DNA from: Anaerolineae bacterium
GTDB lineage: Bacteria > Chloroflexota > Anaerolineae > JAFGEY01
NCBI GenBank assembly: GCA_016931365.1
Contig: JAFGEY010000407.1
Location: 1 to 32,782 of the forward strand
DNA: 32,782 nucleotides
Reading direction: 5' to 3'
In this document: positions 22,255 to 31,611 of the stretch, one piece after another
Layout of the letters: the number at the start of each line of letters is the position of its first letter
Numbering within the stretch: position 1 is the stretch's first letter
Translations under genes and position numbers: made by a program
The notes under the pieces: model-generated
Told to the model about the DNA's origin: nothing
The model's input: only the letters and a program-made list of their open reading frames with translations
The model's database searches: none

Positions 22255-25200
22255 AAAAAATATTCTTTATTATACTTGGTTTATTTTTATTATTTCTAAA
22301 TCCACGAATTAGCAAATCGGCCAATCCAACCACCCAACCCCCCAACCACCTGCCTTTGACTTTTATCCACACCACCCAGGCCGATTGGATGCTCGGTGAA
22401 CGCGATCACCTTGACGTGCGCACGCTCGACGCGATGGGCACGCCCTATGGCTGGGACGCTGACCCGCGCGGCGCGATGCGGCTCCGATCGCAGCCCGGCG
22501 AGTGGAGTGAGCACTCGGCCAGCCCGGTCGTCCTGCCCGGCGATGCCGGCGCGTGGGATGACGCGGTGATCAGCGAGGCCAAAGTTATTTTCGATGGCGC
22601 GACCTTTCACCTCTGGTATGCTGGTCGCTGGCGGCATCCCGAGGGCCTCAAGACGCCGATGGACGTCGGTTATGCCACCTCGCCCGACGGCGTGCAGTGG
22701 ACCAAGTACGAGGCCAACCCCGTGCTCGTGCGCGGCGAGTTGGGCGGCTATGACGAAAACATCATTTCTGCGCCGATGGTGCTTTTTGATGGCGAAACCT
22801 ACCACATGTGGTTCAGCGCGGTCAATTTCAAGGGCGACTGGAGCCTGAACTACGCCGCCTCCACCAACGGCGTGCGCTGGATCAAGACGACGCAAAATCC
22901 GCTGCTCAAAGAGACGCACGACGCGCGCTGGGATGCCGTCTACCTGGCCGAGCCGTATGTACTCTGGAACGGCAGCGGTTTTCAGATGTGGTACAACGGC
23001 GCGTCGGCCCAAACGCAAACCCTGCTCGGCTACGCCACCTCACCTGACGGCCTTAACTGGACGCGGTTTGCCCAAAACCGCCCCGTGCTCGATGTCGCGC
23101 CGGATGGCGTGTGGGACGATTTTGCCGTCGCCCGCGCCTGCGTGATGTACGATGGTGAGCGCTACCAGATGTGGTACGAGGGGCACAACGGCGGCACCTG
23201 GCGCATCGGCTATGCCACCTCGCCCGACGGCATCGCCTGGACGCGCGGCGCCGAAAACCCGATCGTCGACCTGGGGATGGAAAGCAGTTGGAAGAGCAAG
23301 GTCGCCTCCGAGCCGAACGTCATTTTCGACGGGCAGCTTTACCGGCTGTATCATTCAGGTTATGACGGCGACCTCTATCGTGTCGGGTTAGTTACCGCAC
23401 CGCCAGTATACGAAGAACGAGGTGTGTTTACCTCGACGGCGTTTGTCCACGCCGCGCCGGCGCGTTGGGGCACACTGTCGATCGACCTGTCACTGCCCGC
23501 GCAGACGGCTGTCGATGTGGCCGTGGCGACGAGCGACGACGGCGGAGTCTGGGGCGCGTGGCGCGAGGTTGGCTCGCTAGAGTCGAGCCAGGGCTTCAGC
23601 GGCACGCGGCAGATCGATCTGTATGCCCTTGATGTGCCCGCCGGCCGCGCCCTGCGCTACCGTCTGACCCTGCGCACGGCCAATTTACCCGTCTCCCCGT
23701 TGATCCGTGAGGTGCGCCTGTCCGAGGCGTTTCCCGATTTTTCCATCACTTTGCCCGAAGGAGTCGTTTCGCTGCGGCCCGGCGCGCGCGCCGCCATCAA
23801 GGTGTCGCTGGAGGGGCGGCAGGGATTTGCCGCGCCGGTTCATCTCAGCGTCAGCGGCCTGCCCGAAGCGTTGTCGGCGACCTGGGCGCCGGGGTTCATC
23901 ACCCCGCCCGGCACGGCGACGTTCAACCTGGAGGCCGGCGCGGCATTGCCGCCGGGGATGCTGCCGCTGACCTTGACCGCCGCCAGCGGCGATTTGATCC
24001 ACGAGGCCGTGCTCGATCTGAATGTGCTAGAGCCGCTGCCGACCTCGACACCTATGCCGACCCTGCTGCCGACGGCGACGTTGACGCCGCTGCCGCCGCG
24101 CCGCGAACCCGCCGCGCTCGCCACGCCGACGCCAGAGCCGCTTTCCCCGCCACCCACATTTCAATTCAGGGTTGGCGCACCCGGCGGCATGCTCGCCTTG
24201 ATCGGCGCGGCCGCTTTGCTGCTGTGGCTCGGCGCGCTGCTGGTGTTTCGCCCGCCCCAATCTGACGAAGCCCCGGCTCGCCGCCCGCTGTGGCGGCATT
24301 GGGCCTGGGTTGCACTGCCCATCTTGCTCGTTCTGAGCGGCACCATATTGTTGTGGCGCGACTTGCAGATCGAGCAGCGAGCCTGGGAGGCCGAACACGA
24401 CCGTCTGGAGGCACTGCCGACTGCCACTCGCGCACCGCTGCCCTGGTTGAGCGAGGCCGTTCTCCGCGAGGCGATCCAGGCGCGGATCGTCGCGCCCTAC
24501 CTGCGCACGCTGACTGTGACCTGCCTCGATCAAACTGCCGTGCTCAGTGTCGCCGATCTCGGTTTTCAGAGCAATCAGGAGGAACTGATTGCAGGGACAC
24601 TGGCGGCGATGGAGACAGCGGCGGGACAAAAGGGCGTGGAAGCTTTTTTGCGCGGCGAGCCGTCGGAGCAGTTTTCATTCCAATACACGACAGATGATGA
24701 AAAAGCGCATACATTTATCCAAGACATCGCCGATCGGGTGCAAACGCGCCTGCTCGAGCACCGCCTGGATGAGGACACTCTGACCTTTTGGGCCGGGCAC
24801 GCCGGCGTGCAACTCGACGTCGAGCAGGCGGTGGCGCAACTACAGGCCGCCGTCGATGATTTGAGCGTCACGCAGGTTGATCTGCCGGTCGTCGTCACTG
24901 ATCCCAAAGCGCTGTCCGAAACCGAGATCGATCTGGCGCTGGCGCGCATCCTGCCCGATTGGAACCAACCGCCCGTGCCCGCCTCGACGCAGCCGATCAC
25001 CATCCCCTTTGATGTCCAGCGCTGGATCGTCGGCGAGAACAAGGTCGAAGATTGGACGCCCACCCGCCCGATGACCGGCTACCAGTTTTTGCCCGGCCAG
25101 GTGGGCTGGACGCTCAACGTGACGACGGCGAAACAGATCATTTTAGACGCGGCAGTGACCGGCGTGCAGGACGTATCGTTCAAAGTAATTGCCGACGTGC

Positions 25201-26093
25201 CGCCCGCGCCGCTGACGCTGGCCGAGATCGAACCCGCGCTGCTGGACGTGGTCGGCCATTTTGATGGGTTCAACGGCTTTTACGTCCAGGATCTGACCAC
25301 CGGCGAGGAGATTCGCCACAACAGTATGGTCACTGCCTCGGGGATGAGCATGATCAAGGTGGCGGTGATGGTCACGGCCTACCGCGCACTGCCGCAGCCC
25401 TTTTCCGCGGACCTCAAGGACGCGATGGCGCAGATGATCGCCCACAGCATCAACGAAAAATCCAACTATGTCATTTTGCAGATCGGCGAAGGCGATTTCC
25501 AGGCCGGACTGAAGCGGATCAATGAGACGCTGGCCGCGCTGGACATGCGCCAGACCTACATCCGGCAGGGCTACCGCACACCGGAAGGGCCGTTCTACGA
25601 GCCGATCACCGTGCCGGAACACCCGCCGGCCGACGTGCCGCCGGAAGAGCAGATCAACCTGTGGCCGGACACGGCCATGCAAACCTCGCTCGCCGACCAG
25701 GCAATTCTGTTCGAGGCGTTGTATCGGGGCACACTGGGCGAGGGCAAATTGCTGGCTGCTTTTTCCAACCTGACTGCGCAGGACTGTCAGGCTATGCTCG
25801 ATCTGCTCAAGACCAACCCCACGCGCACGCTGCTCGGCCCCGGCTTTGCCGACGACGTGCCGATGGCCCACAAAAACGGCTTTGGCGGGGGCAGCAACAC
25901 CGACGAGCGCATGAACGTGGGCATCGTCTGGCCGCCGGAGGGACGGCCCTACCTGGTGGGCATTTACCAATGGGACGACGTAGACTGGATTCACTGGCTG
26001 CGCGTGTGGCCGCAGCAGATCGAATTTTCGAGCACGCTGTACGCCTATTTCACCATGGATGAGCCGCTGCCGGCACCCAATCGGCCGCGCTGA
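22251..26093 (+). CDS. Secreted propeller protein fused to a membrane serine hydrolase
   Basis: This 1280-aa protein starts with a signal sequence (KKIFFIILGLFLLFL). Residues about 60-385 hold five repeats spaced roughly 60 residues. Most pair a FDG-x-x-WY-type strand with GYATSPDGxxWT, the pattern of GH32/43/62/68/130-like five-bladed propellers. Two beta-sandwich regions (about 390-495 and 497-590) follow, then a Pro/Thr linker (595-635, PTSTPMPTLLPTATLTP) and two spans (645-667, 682-702) around an Arg-rich loop that should be cytoplasmic. The outer C-terminal part (about 770-1270) repeats the architecture of the preceding gene: SxxK at 1033-1036, SIN at 1066-1068, KNG at 1208-1210. Topology places both halves outside. 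Glycan binding or cleavage is inferred only. Confidence 0.82.
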   Translation: MKKIFFIILGLFLLFLNPRISKSANPTTQPPNHLPLTFIHTTQADWMLGERDHLDVRTLDAMGTPYGWDADPRGAMRLRSQPGEWSEHSASPVVLPGDAGAWDDAVISEAKVIFDGATFHLWYAGRWRHPEGLKTPMDVGYATSPDGVQWTKYEANPVLVRGELGGYDENIISAPMVLFDGETYHMWFSAVNFKGDWSLNYAASTNGVRWIKTTQNPLLKETHDARWDAVYLAEPYVLWNGSGFQMWYNGASAQTQTLLGYATSPDGLNWTRFAQNRPVLDVAPDGVWDDFAVARACVMYDGERYQMWYEGHNGGTWRIGYATSPDGIAWTRGAENPIVDLGMESSWKSKVASEPNVIFDGQLYRLYHSGYDGDLYRVGLVTAPPVYEERGVFTSTAFVHAAPARWGTLSIDLSLPAQTAVDVAVATSDDGGVWGAWREVGSLESSQGFSGTRQIDLYALDVPAGRALRYRLTLRTANLPVSPLIREVRLSEAFPDFSITLPEGVVSLRPGARAAIKVSLEGRQGFAAPVHLSVSGLPEALSATWAPGFITPPGTATFNLEAGAALPPGMLPLTLTAASGDLIHEAVLDLNVLEPLPTSTPMPTLLPTATLTPLPPRREPAALATPTPEPLSPPPTFQFRVGAPGGMLALIGAAALLLWLGALLVFRPPQSDEAPARRPLWRHWAWVALPILLVLSGTILLWRDLQIEQRAWEAEHDRLEALPTATRAPLPWLSEAVLREAIQARIVAPYLRTLTVTCLDQTAVLSVADLGFQSNQEELIAGTLAAMETAAGQKGVEAFLRGEPSEQFSFQYTTDDEKAHTFIQDIADRVQTRLLEHRLDEDTLTFWAGHAGVQLDVEQAVAQLQAAVDDLSVTQVDLPVVVTDPKALSETEIDLALARILPDWNQPPVPASTQPITIPFDVQRWIVGENKVEDWTPTRPMTGYQFLPGQVGWTLNVTTAKQIILDAAVTGVQDVSFKVIADVPPAPLTLAEIEPALLDVVGHFDGFNGFYVQDLTTGEEIRHNSMVTASGMSMIKVAVMVTAYRALPQPFSADLKDAMAQMIAHSINEKSNYVILQIGEGDFQAGLKRINETLAALDMRQTYIRQGYRTPEGPFYEPITVPEHPPADVPPEEQINLWPDTAMQTSLADQAILFEALYRGTLGEGKLLAAFSNLTAQDCQAMLDLLKTNPTRTLLGPGFADDVPMAHKNGFGGGSNTDERMNVGIVWPPEGRPYLVGIYQWDDVDWIHWLRVWPQQIEFSSTLYAYFTMDEPLPAPNRPR

Positions 26094-26096
26094 GCG

Positions 26097-26708
26097 ATGA
26101 AACAGTGCGCGTACTGCGGCGCTGAGGTTCCAGGGGGCAAGATTGTCTGCCCGGCGTGCGGCAAAAGTTTGTTCAGGCTGGCGGCCCTCGATGCACATCC
26201 CAAGCCGGCAAAAATTGCCCGCCGGCTCAAGGTCCGTCCGATCCCCGCAGCCGTCGGCGTCTTGTGCCTGCTGTTCGGCGTTTTCATCGTGTGGCTGTTC
26301 GGGCTGGTTACGGTTATTGCCTGCACGCGGGTCGAACCAAGCCAGGTGGACTGCCGGGTCTACGATCTGTGGGCTGGATGGCTGCCGATGGGCCGTCTGA
26401 CGACCGTTTCCCGGCTGCGCTCGGCCAGGGCACGGATCGAGGTGTCCGATTATGAAGACCAGATGGATCGCACCTATGTCGAACTGAGCGGCGTCTCTCA
26501 AACCGAACAGGTCTCCTGGAGCAGCCTGCCAACCGCCAGCAATGCCGCCGAACAAATCAACCATTTTATCCGGGATAGTCAGGCCCGTGAGATAAAAGTT
26601 AGAGATGTCCCAGGGTGGTTTGAGATATCTTGCGGCGCATTTCTTTTTGCAGACCTGGTCTTTTTCAGCGTGTTGTTGTTTCGCGGGGCCGTCCAAGTAC
26701 TGACCTGA
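26097..26708 (+). CDS. Zinc-ribbon membrane protein, 203 aa
   Basis: The N-terminus carries a four-Cys zinc ribbon: CAYC (Cys4, Cys7) and CPAC (Cys18, Cys21). A basic stretch (KIARRLKVRP) and a first span (AAVGVLCLLFGVFIVWLFGLV) follow, then an extracellular region of about 100 residues with YVELSGVSQTEQVSWSSL and a final span (CGAFLFADLVFFSVLLF). I do not recognise the family. It begins 3 bp after the propeller-hydrolase gene, so the two are probably co-translated. Similar short double-ribbon membrane proteins are often of unknown function. Confidence 0.7.
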   Translation: MKQCAYCGAEVPGGKIVCPACGKSLFRLAALDAHPKPAKIARRLKVRPIPAAVGVLCLLFGVFIVWLFGLVTVIACTRVEPSQVDCRVYDLWAGWLPMGRLTTVSRLRSARARIEVSDYEDQMDRTYVELSGVSQTEQVSWSSLPTASNAAEQINHFIRDSQAREIKVRDVPGWFEISCGAFLFADLVFFSVLLFRGAVQVLT

Positions 26709-26804
26709 GCATTAATCCCTGGTGCCCTTTGGCCCTCATAACGAACCAAATTCTGTTAGCAATCTATGTTTGGGTCAGTGAATGGGAAAAGTCGAGTTTG
26801 AGGT

Positions 26805-28511
26805 ATGTACAGTCCGCTGTATTCCCTGATCCTGGGCTTTAATGCCGTTTTGGCGCTGTTGATGGCGACGCTGGTCTGGCGGCGGCGTGCGACGCCGGGC
26901 AGCGTGCCCTTTGTGCTGCTGCTGCTGGCAGCATTTGTGTGGGCATTTTTCAGCGCCCTCGAACATGCCGTGTGGAGCCGCGAGGCACAAGTGCTGTTCT
27001 CTCAGATCGAATATCTGGGCATTGTCAGCGCGGGGCCGTTGTGGCTGATCTTTGCTCTTGCTTACAGCCAGCAAAGGCATCTATTGACCCGGCGCAACAT
27101 CGCGCTGCTCTTTATCGTTCCGGTGGTGATTCTCTGTCTGGTGGCGACGAATCGCTGGCACGGTCTGATCTGGCCAGAGATCAGACCGATCTCTGGCGCG
27201 CCCTACTCGCGGCTGATCTATGAACACGGCCCGGCATTTTTTGTCACTGTTGCCTATGGTTATTTGTGCGTTGTGGCAGGCACGATGGCACTGGTCTGGA
27301 TGCTGGTGCGCTATTCCCAGGTGTATCGACGGCAAGCGTGGGCGGTGTTGCTTGGCCTGGCCCTCCCCTGGATTGCCAACCTTGTCTATGTGACCGGCAA
27401 TAATCCTCTGCCCGGCATCGACCCGACGCCTATCGCCTTTATCCTGTCCGGCGTCGTCTATACCTGGACCATATTTCGTTTCCAGTTGTTCGATCTAGCG
27501 CCCATCGCCCGCGATGCCTTGATCGAGCGGCTGACCGACGCCGTGCTGGTGCTCGACGCCCAAAACCGCATCGTCGATCTGAACCCTCAGGCTCGCGCGA
27601 TGTTCGATGTCAATGACCACGTGGTGGGGCAGCAGATCAAAACAGCCCTGTCCGGCTGGGAGGCGCTGATCGCGCTATGCTGCCGGTCGATGGAGGAGAC
27701 GCGCGCCGAGTTTGTGCATGGCGGCGCAGCATCGCGCCATTTCGAGTTGCAGGTCATTCTCCTGCACGATCGAGATGACCGTTTAACCGGGCGGCTGCTG
27801 GTGCTGCGCGACATCAGTGAGCGCAAGCAGTTGGAGCAGGCACGCGATAACCTGATGCACACCATCGTCCACGACCTGCGCAGCCCGCTGAGCGGAGTCA
27901 ACATGGCCCTGAATGTGATTGTTCAGGGGCAGGCGATGTCCGAAACGCAGCAGCAGATGATCGGGATTGCCCAGAACAGTGTGAATCGCATGTCGATGCT
28001 GATCGATTCAATCCTCGACGTCAGCCGGATGGAGAGCGGCCAAATGCCTCTGGCGCGCAGTGCGGTGCGGCTGGAAGCGTTGATCGCCACAGTGATCCAG
28101 CTCCAAACGCCGCTGACCCAGTTGAACCGCCTGCGCTTGATCGACGAGTCGCCGGACAACCTGCCCGCCGTGTGGGGCGATGCCGAGGTGATCGGCCGCG
28201 TGCTGCAAAATCTGGTCGATAATGCGATCAAGTTCACCCCTGCCGGAGGAGAAATCCGCATGACCGCCCGCCACGATCCCGAAACGGCTCAAATGCTCGT
28301 TTCCGTCGCCGACAACGGCCCCGGCATCTCGCCGGAGGTACAGGAGCGGCTCTTTCAGAAATTTGCCACCGGTGACACGCCGGGTCGCGGCACCGGGCTG
28401 GGGCTGGCCTTTTGCCGCCTGGCCGTCGAAGCGCACGGCGGGCGCATCTGGGTGGAGAGCGAGCCGGGAAAAGGGACGACGTTTACGTTTTCGTTGCCTG
28501 TGAAAGATTAG
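26805..28511 (+). CDS. Sensor histidine kinase with 7TM-N and PAS domains
   Basis: This 568-aa membrane kinase has an N-terminal seven-span region (about 1-225, similar to the 7TMR HisK_N type), a PAS domain (about 235-340, with DAVLVLDAQNRIVDLNPQA), then HisKA with the phospho-accepting His356 in VHDLRSPL, and an HATPase domain with the N box (NLVDNAIKF), DNGPGIS and GRGTGLGLAF. The kinase core is therefore complete and the signal is probably a membrane-associated ligand. No response regulator gene is adjacent, so the partner is elsewhere. A TGA at 26799-26801 fixes ATG 26805 as the first start, but GAGG is only 1 nt upstream, so the translation signal is poor. It ends 8 bp before mutL. Confidence 0.92.
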   Translation: MYSPLYSLILGFNAVLALLMATLVWRRRATPGSVPFVLLLLAAFVWAFFSALEHAVWSREAQVLFSQIEYLGIVSAGPLWLIFALAYSQQRHLLTRRNIALLFIVPVVILCLVATNRWHGLIWPEIRPISGAPYSRLIYEHGPAFFVTVAYGYLCVVAGTMALVWMLVRYSQVYRRQAWAVLLGLALPWIANLVYVTGNNPLPGIDPTPIAFILSGVVYTWTIFRFQLFDLAPIARDALIERLTDAVLVLDAQNRIVDLNPQARAMFDVNDHVVGQQIKTALSGWEALIALCCRSMEETRAEFVHGGAASRHFELQVILLHDRDDRLTGRLLVLRDISERKQLEQARDNLMHTIVHDLRSPLSGVNMALNVIVQGQAMSETQQQMIGIAQNSVNRMSMLIDSILDVSRMESGQMPLARSAVRLEALIATVIQLQTPLTQLNRLRLIDESPDNLPAVWGDAEVIGRVLQNLVDNAIKFTPAGGEIRMTARHDPETAQMLVSVADNGPGISPEVQERLFQKFATGDTPGRGTGLGLAFCRLAVEAHGGRIWVESEPGKGTTFTFSLPVKD

Positions 28512-28519
28512 AGTGTTCC

Positions 28520-30280
28520 ATGCCCATTCACATTCTCCCCGAAGATGTAGCCTCTAAAATCGCCGCCGGCGAGGTGATCGAGCGGCCGGCCTCGGTGGTC
28601 AAAGAATTGATCGAAAACGCCATCGACGCCGGCGCGCACACGGTTCACGTCGAAATTCGCCAGGCCGGGCGGCGCTTGATTCGCATCTCCGACGACGGCT
28701 GCGGCATCCCCGCCGACGAGATCGAGGTCGCTTTTGCCCGCCACGCCACCAGCAAGCTGGACACCGTCGACGACCTGGAGCACATCCGCACCCTCGGCTT
28801 TCGCGGTGAGGCGCTGGCCAGCATCGCCGCTGTGGCCCAGGTCACATTGACCACCAGCACGGGGCAAAGCCAGGTGGGTACACGCGTGCGCGTGGACGGA
28901 GGCGAGTTCGACCGCCCCGAGCCGATCGCTCACCCGCGCGGCACGACGATCGGCGTGGAGAACCTCTTTTTCAACGTGCCTGCGCGCCTCAAATTTCTGC
29001 GCGCCGACGCCACCGAGCGTAAACACATCGAGACACTGCTCACCCGTTATGCGATGGCCTATTCCGGGGTGCGCTTTTCGGTGGAAAACGACGGACGCCT
29101 GACCTTTCGCTCGCCCGGCAGCGGTGACCTGCGCGATGTGCTGATCCAAGTCTATGGGCTGTCAACGGCGCAGGGGATGCTGTTCGTTGAGGCGGGGGGC
29201 GGCGAACATCAAGTGTGTGTGAGTGGCTACGTCAGCCCGCCGGATGAGCATCGCGCCACCAGGAGCGAGATCAGCCTCTTTGTCAACGGGCGTTGGATTC
29301 AGGACAGCAGCCTGGCCTACGCCGTCGAGCAGGCCTACCACACCCTGCTGCCGCAGGGGCGCCACCCGCTGGCCGCGATCAAGATCGACCTGCCGCCGGA
29401 AGAGGTGGATGTCAACGTTCACCCGGCCAAGAGCGAGGTCAAGTTCCAGCGCCGCGACGCCGTCTTTCGCGCCGTGCAGCGCGCCGTGCGCAGCGCCTTG
29501 ATCGAGCAGTCGCCGATCCCGACTGCAACCGGCCCGGCGCAAAGCTGGGGCGTCGACGGCTGGCAAGAGCGGCGGGAGGCATTGATCGGCGCGTCTGCCA
29601 GCCAGGCAGCGGCGACCCAGGCGACGTTGGATTTGATCTCCTCGGCGCAGAGCGATTCAAGGTGGGAGGGCGAGTTTGAAGCCGGGGCAACCGGGCAGGC
29701 CAAGCTGCCGCCGCTGCGCGCGATCGGGCAGATCGGGCGCACCTACATCATCGCCGAGGGGCCCGAGGGAATGTATCTGATCGACCAGCACGCCGCCCAC
29801 GAGCGGGTGATGTACGAGCGGCTGCTGGCCCAACACGAGGCCAGCGACGTGCCCGTGCAAACGCTGCTCGAACCGCTCGCCGTCGAACTGACGCCGGGCC
29901 AGGTCGACGAGATGGCACTGTGGCTGGACGGGCTGCACGCGCTCGGGTTCGAGATCGAGCCGTTTGGCCCAAACACCGTGCTGGTGCGCGCACTGCCCGC
30001 GTTGTTGGCGCGCGGCGACGTGCGTGAACTGCTAGTAGGCATTGTGGACGAGCTATCCCTCGGCGAAGAGCCGCTGGCGGAAGACGTTCACCGGCGCATC
30101 GCGGCGGCGGCGTGCAAACAGGGCGCGGTCAAGGCCGGGCAGACGCTGTCGGCTGAAGAGGTGCGGGGGTTGATCGAGCAGTTGGAACAGACTACATCGC
30201 CGCGCACCTGCCCGCACGGGCGTCCAACGATGATTTTGCTCAGCCAGGGCTGGCTGGAACGTGAATTTGGGCGGCGTTGA
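28520..30280 (+). CDS. mutL: DNA mismatch repair protein MutL, endonuclease type
   Basis: This 586-aa GHKL ATPase couples MutS mismatch recognition to strand removal. The N-terminal ATPase motifs are complete: ELIENAIDAGA, SDDGCGI and TLGFRGEAL, then GTTIGVENLFFNVPAR. The middle (about 335-400) is a linker with low complexity. The C-terminal domain has the metal-binding nicking motif DQHAx2Ex4E at 422-433, the ACKQGA segment, CPHGRP and a final EREFGRR. It thus belongs to the MutL group that nicks DNA itself, usual in bacteria without MutH. ATG 28520 is chosen because the family start is PIHILPEDVASKIAAGEVIERP. The last 41 bp overlap the convergent transporter gene. Confidence 0.97.
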   Translation: MPIHILPEDVASKIAAGEVIERPASVVKELIENAIDAGAHTVHVEIRQAGRRLIRISDDGCGIPADEIEVAFARHATSKLDTVDDLEHIRTLGFRGEALASIAAVAQVTLTTSTGQSQVGTRVRVDGGEFDRPEPIAHPRGTTIGVENLFFNVPARLKFLRADATERKHIETLLTRYAMAYSGVRFSVENDGRLTFRSPGSGDLRDVLIQVYGLSTAQGMLFVEAGGGEHQVCVSGYVSPPDEHRATRSEISLFVNGRWIQDSSLAYAVEQAYHTLLPQGRHPLAAIKIDLPPEEVDVNVHPAKSEVKFQRRDAVFRAVQRAVRSALIEQSPIPTATGPAQSWGVDGWQERREALIGASASQAAATQATLDLISSAQSDSRWEGEFEAGATGQAKLPPLRAIGQIGRTYIIAEGPEGMYLIDQHAAHERVMYERLLAQHEASDVPVQTLLEPLAVELTPGQVDEMALWLDGLHALGFEIEPFGPNTVLVRALPALLARGDVRELLVGIVDELSLGEEPLAEDVHRRIAAAACKQGAVKAGQTLSAEEVRGLIEQLEQTTSPRTCPHGRPTMILLSQGWLEREFGRR

Positions 30281-31592
30281 GTTTTCGCTGCGTCAATCGC
30301 GCGTTGCGCCACAGCCACAGCGATTCGATCCCCTGCGAAACGGTCAGCGCCACCGCCGACAGCGACGCACCGACCACCGTCCCCATTTGCACACCGACAA
30401 GTAGCACCCCTGCCAACACGATCAGATTGATTGCCGTGGCCTGGGCGATGGCCCCGGTTCGCCGGCCAAAGACAACCAGCCCCCGAAACCAGCTTTGAAT
30501 CGTTGCCAGGAGAGGCAGCAGGGCAGTCAGCCGCAGTGCCCCGAGCGCAAAACCGGCCAGTTCTTGGTTCAACCCCGCCACCTCGCGCTGCCACCACGAT
30601 CCTACCGGCGTTAGGACGACGATCCCCATCAGCAGCAGCGACCACGTCCCGATGCCGATGGCAAACTGGCGCAGCTTTTTCATTCCTTCCGGGCGATTCA
30701 GCAGAGCGACAACCACCTCTTGCAGGCTATAGCCGAAACTGCGAGTGACGAACAACTGCCCATTGATCACCGGCCATACGGCCAGCGACTCGACCGGGTG
30801 CAGTGCCCGCGTCATCCCCAGGTTGAGCAGCGGCGTGGTCGAGAGGTTGATGAATGAGGTCAAGGTCAGTGGCCCGTAAAAGCGGAGCAGGTCAGCCAGG
30901 GAGAGAGGCGGCGCATCTTGCGCGCGTTCGACCGCTTTGACCTGGCGCACGGCCCGGCGCGACCAGAAATGCACCGCCATCGCCTCGGACAAGGTGGAAA
31001 AGGCCAGCGCCAGCCCGCCGGCGGTCGCGCCGTCGAGCCGTCCGGACCACAGTCCCAGCGCGGCGACGAGCAGAGCTACCCCCAGGCGGATCGCTGTACC
31101 ATAGGTCATCTGCCGCGTATAGCCGCGCCGGACCATAATCCCCTGTAAAAAACGCCGGTAGCCGATAGCCGGCGGCCAGGTGGTCATCACGAGCAGCACC
31201 GGGCGCACAAGACGGGCGATTTCGGGCGGCGTACCCATCAGCCTGACCACGATCAGATCGAACAATGGAGTCAGGCTAACCCCGAGCATCGCCAGCGTAA
31301 CCAACACATTCAGGGCGATCATAAAGCAGTACATCAGGCGGAACGAGTCGCGATCACAGGCGACGGCGTTCGATGCGGTGAGCAAGGACACGATGGGGCT
31401 TTCGATGGCCAGAGCCAGCGAGGTGGCGACTCCGAACGCGGCCAGTTGCAGCTTGGCCTGCGGCATACGGGCGATAAACGCAGTCACGGTGGGCATCTCG
31501 GTGGACATCAACAGCCAGCTCAAAGCCAGAGGCAGCCAGAACACAAAAATGGTGCGGAAGGTCAGGGAGGCAGAAGCAGATTTGTTGGTCAT
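30240..31592 (-). CDS. MATE-superfamily membrane transporter
   Basis: This 450-aa polytopic protein has about twelve hydrophobic segments. Its start (TFRTIFVFWLPLALSWLLMS), the segment PIVSLLTASNAVACDRDSF and ALRLTALLPLLATIQSWFRGL place it in the MATE/flippase superfamily, with the closest resemblance, in my reading, to the bacterial homologues of progressive ankylosis (ANK) transporters. Substrate and coupling ion are unknown. I use ATG 31592; the frame also opens at TTG 31595 and there is no strong ribosome binding site. Its last 41 bp overlap mutL on the opposite strand. It follows the solute-binding lipoprotein gene by 19 bp. Confidence 0.78.
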   Translation of the reverse strand: MTNKSASASLTFRTIFVFWLPLALSWLLMSTEMPTVTAFIARMPQAKLQLAAFGVATSLALAIESPIVSLLTASNAVACDRDSFRLMYCFMIALNVLVTLAMLGVSLTPLFDLIVVRLMGTPPEIARLVRPVLLVMTTWPPAIGYRRFLQGIMVRRGYTRQMTYGTAIRLGVALLVAALGLWSGRLDGATAGGLALAFSTLSEAMAVHFWSRRAVRQVKAVERAQDAPPLSLADLLRFYGPLTLTSFINLSTTPLLNLGMTRALHPVESLAVWPVINGQLFVTRSFGYSLQEVVVALLNRPEGMKKLRQFAIGIGTWSLLLMGIVVLTPVGSWWQREVAGLNQELAGFALGALRLTALLPLLATIQSWFRGLVVFGRRTGAIAQATAINLIVLAGVLLVGVQMGTVVGASLSAVALTVSQGIESLWLWRNARLTQRKLNAAQIHVPASPG

Positions 31593-31611
31593 CAATGTCT
31601 CGTTTCATCGA

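Noticed and set aside
25143..26696. Minus-strand ORF of 517 aa opposite the hydrolase and zinc-ribbon genes
   Set aside because: It is antisense to two overlapping well-supported genes, and its composition is typical of shadow frames.
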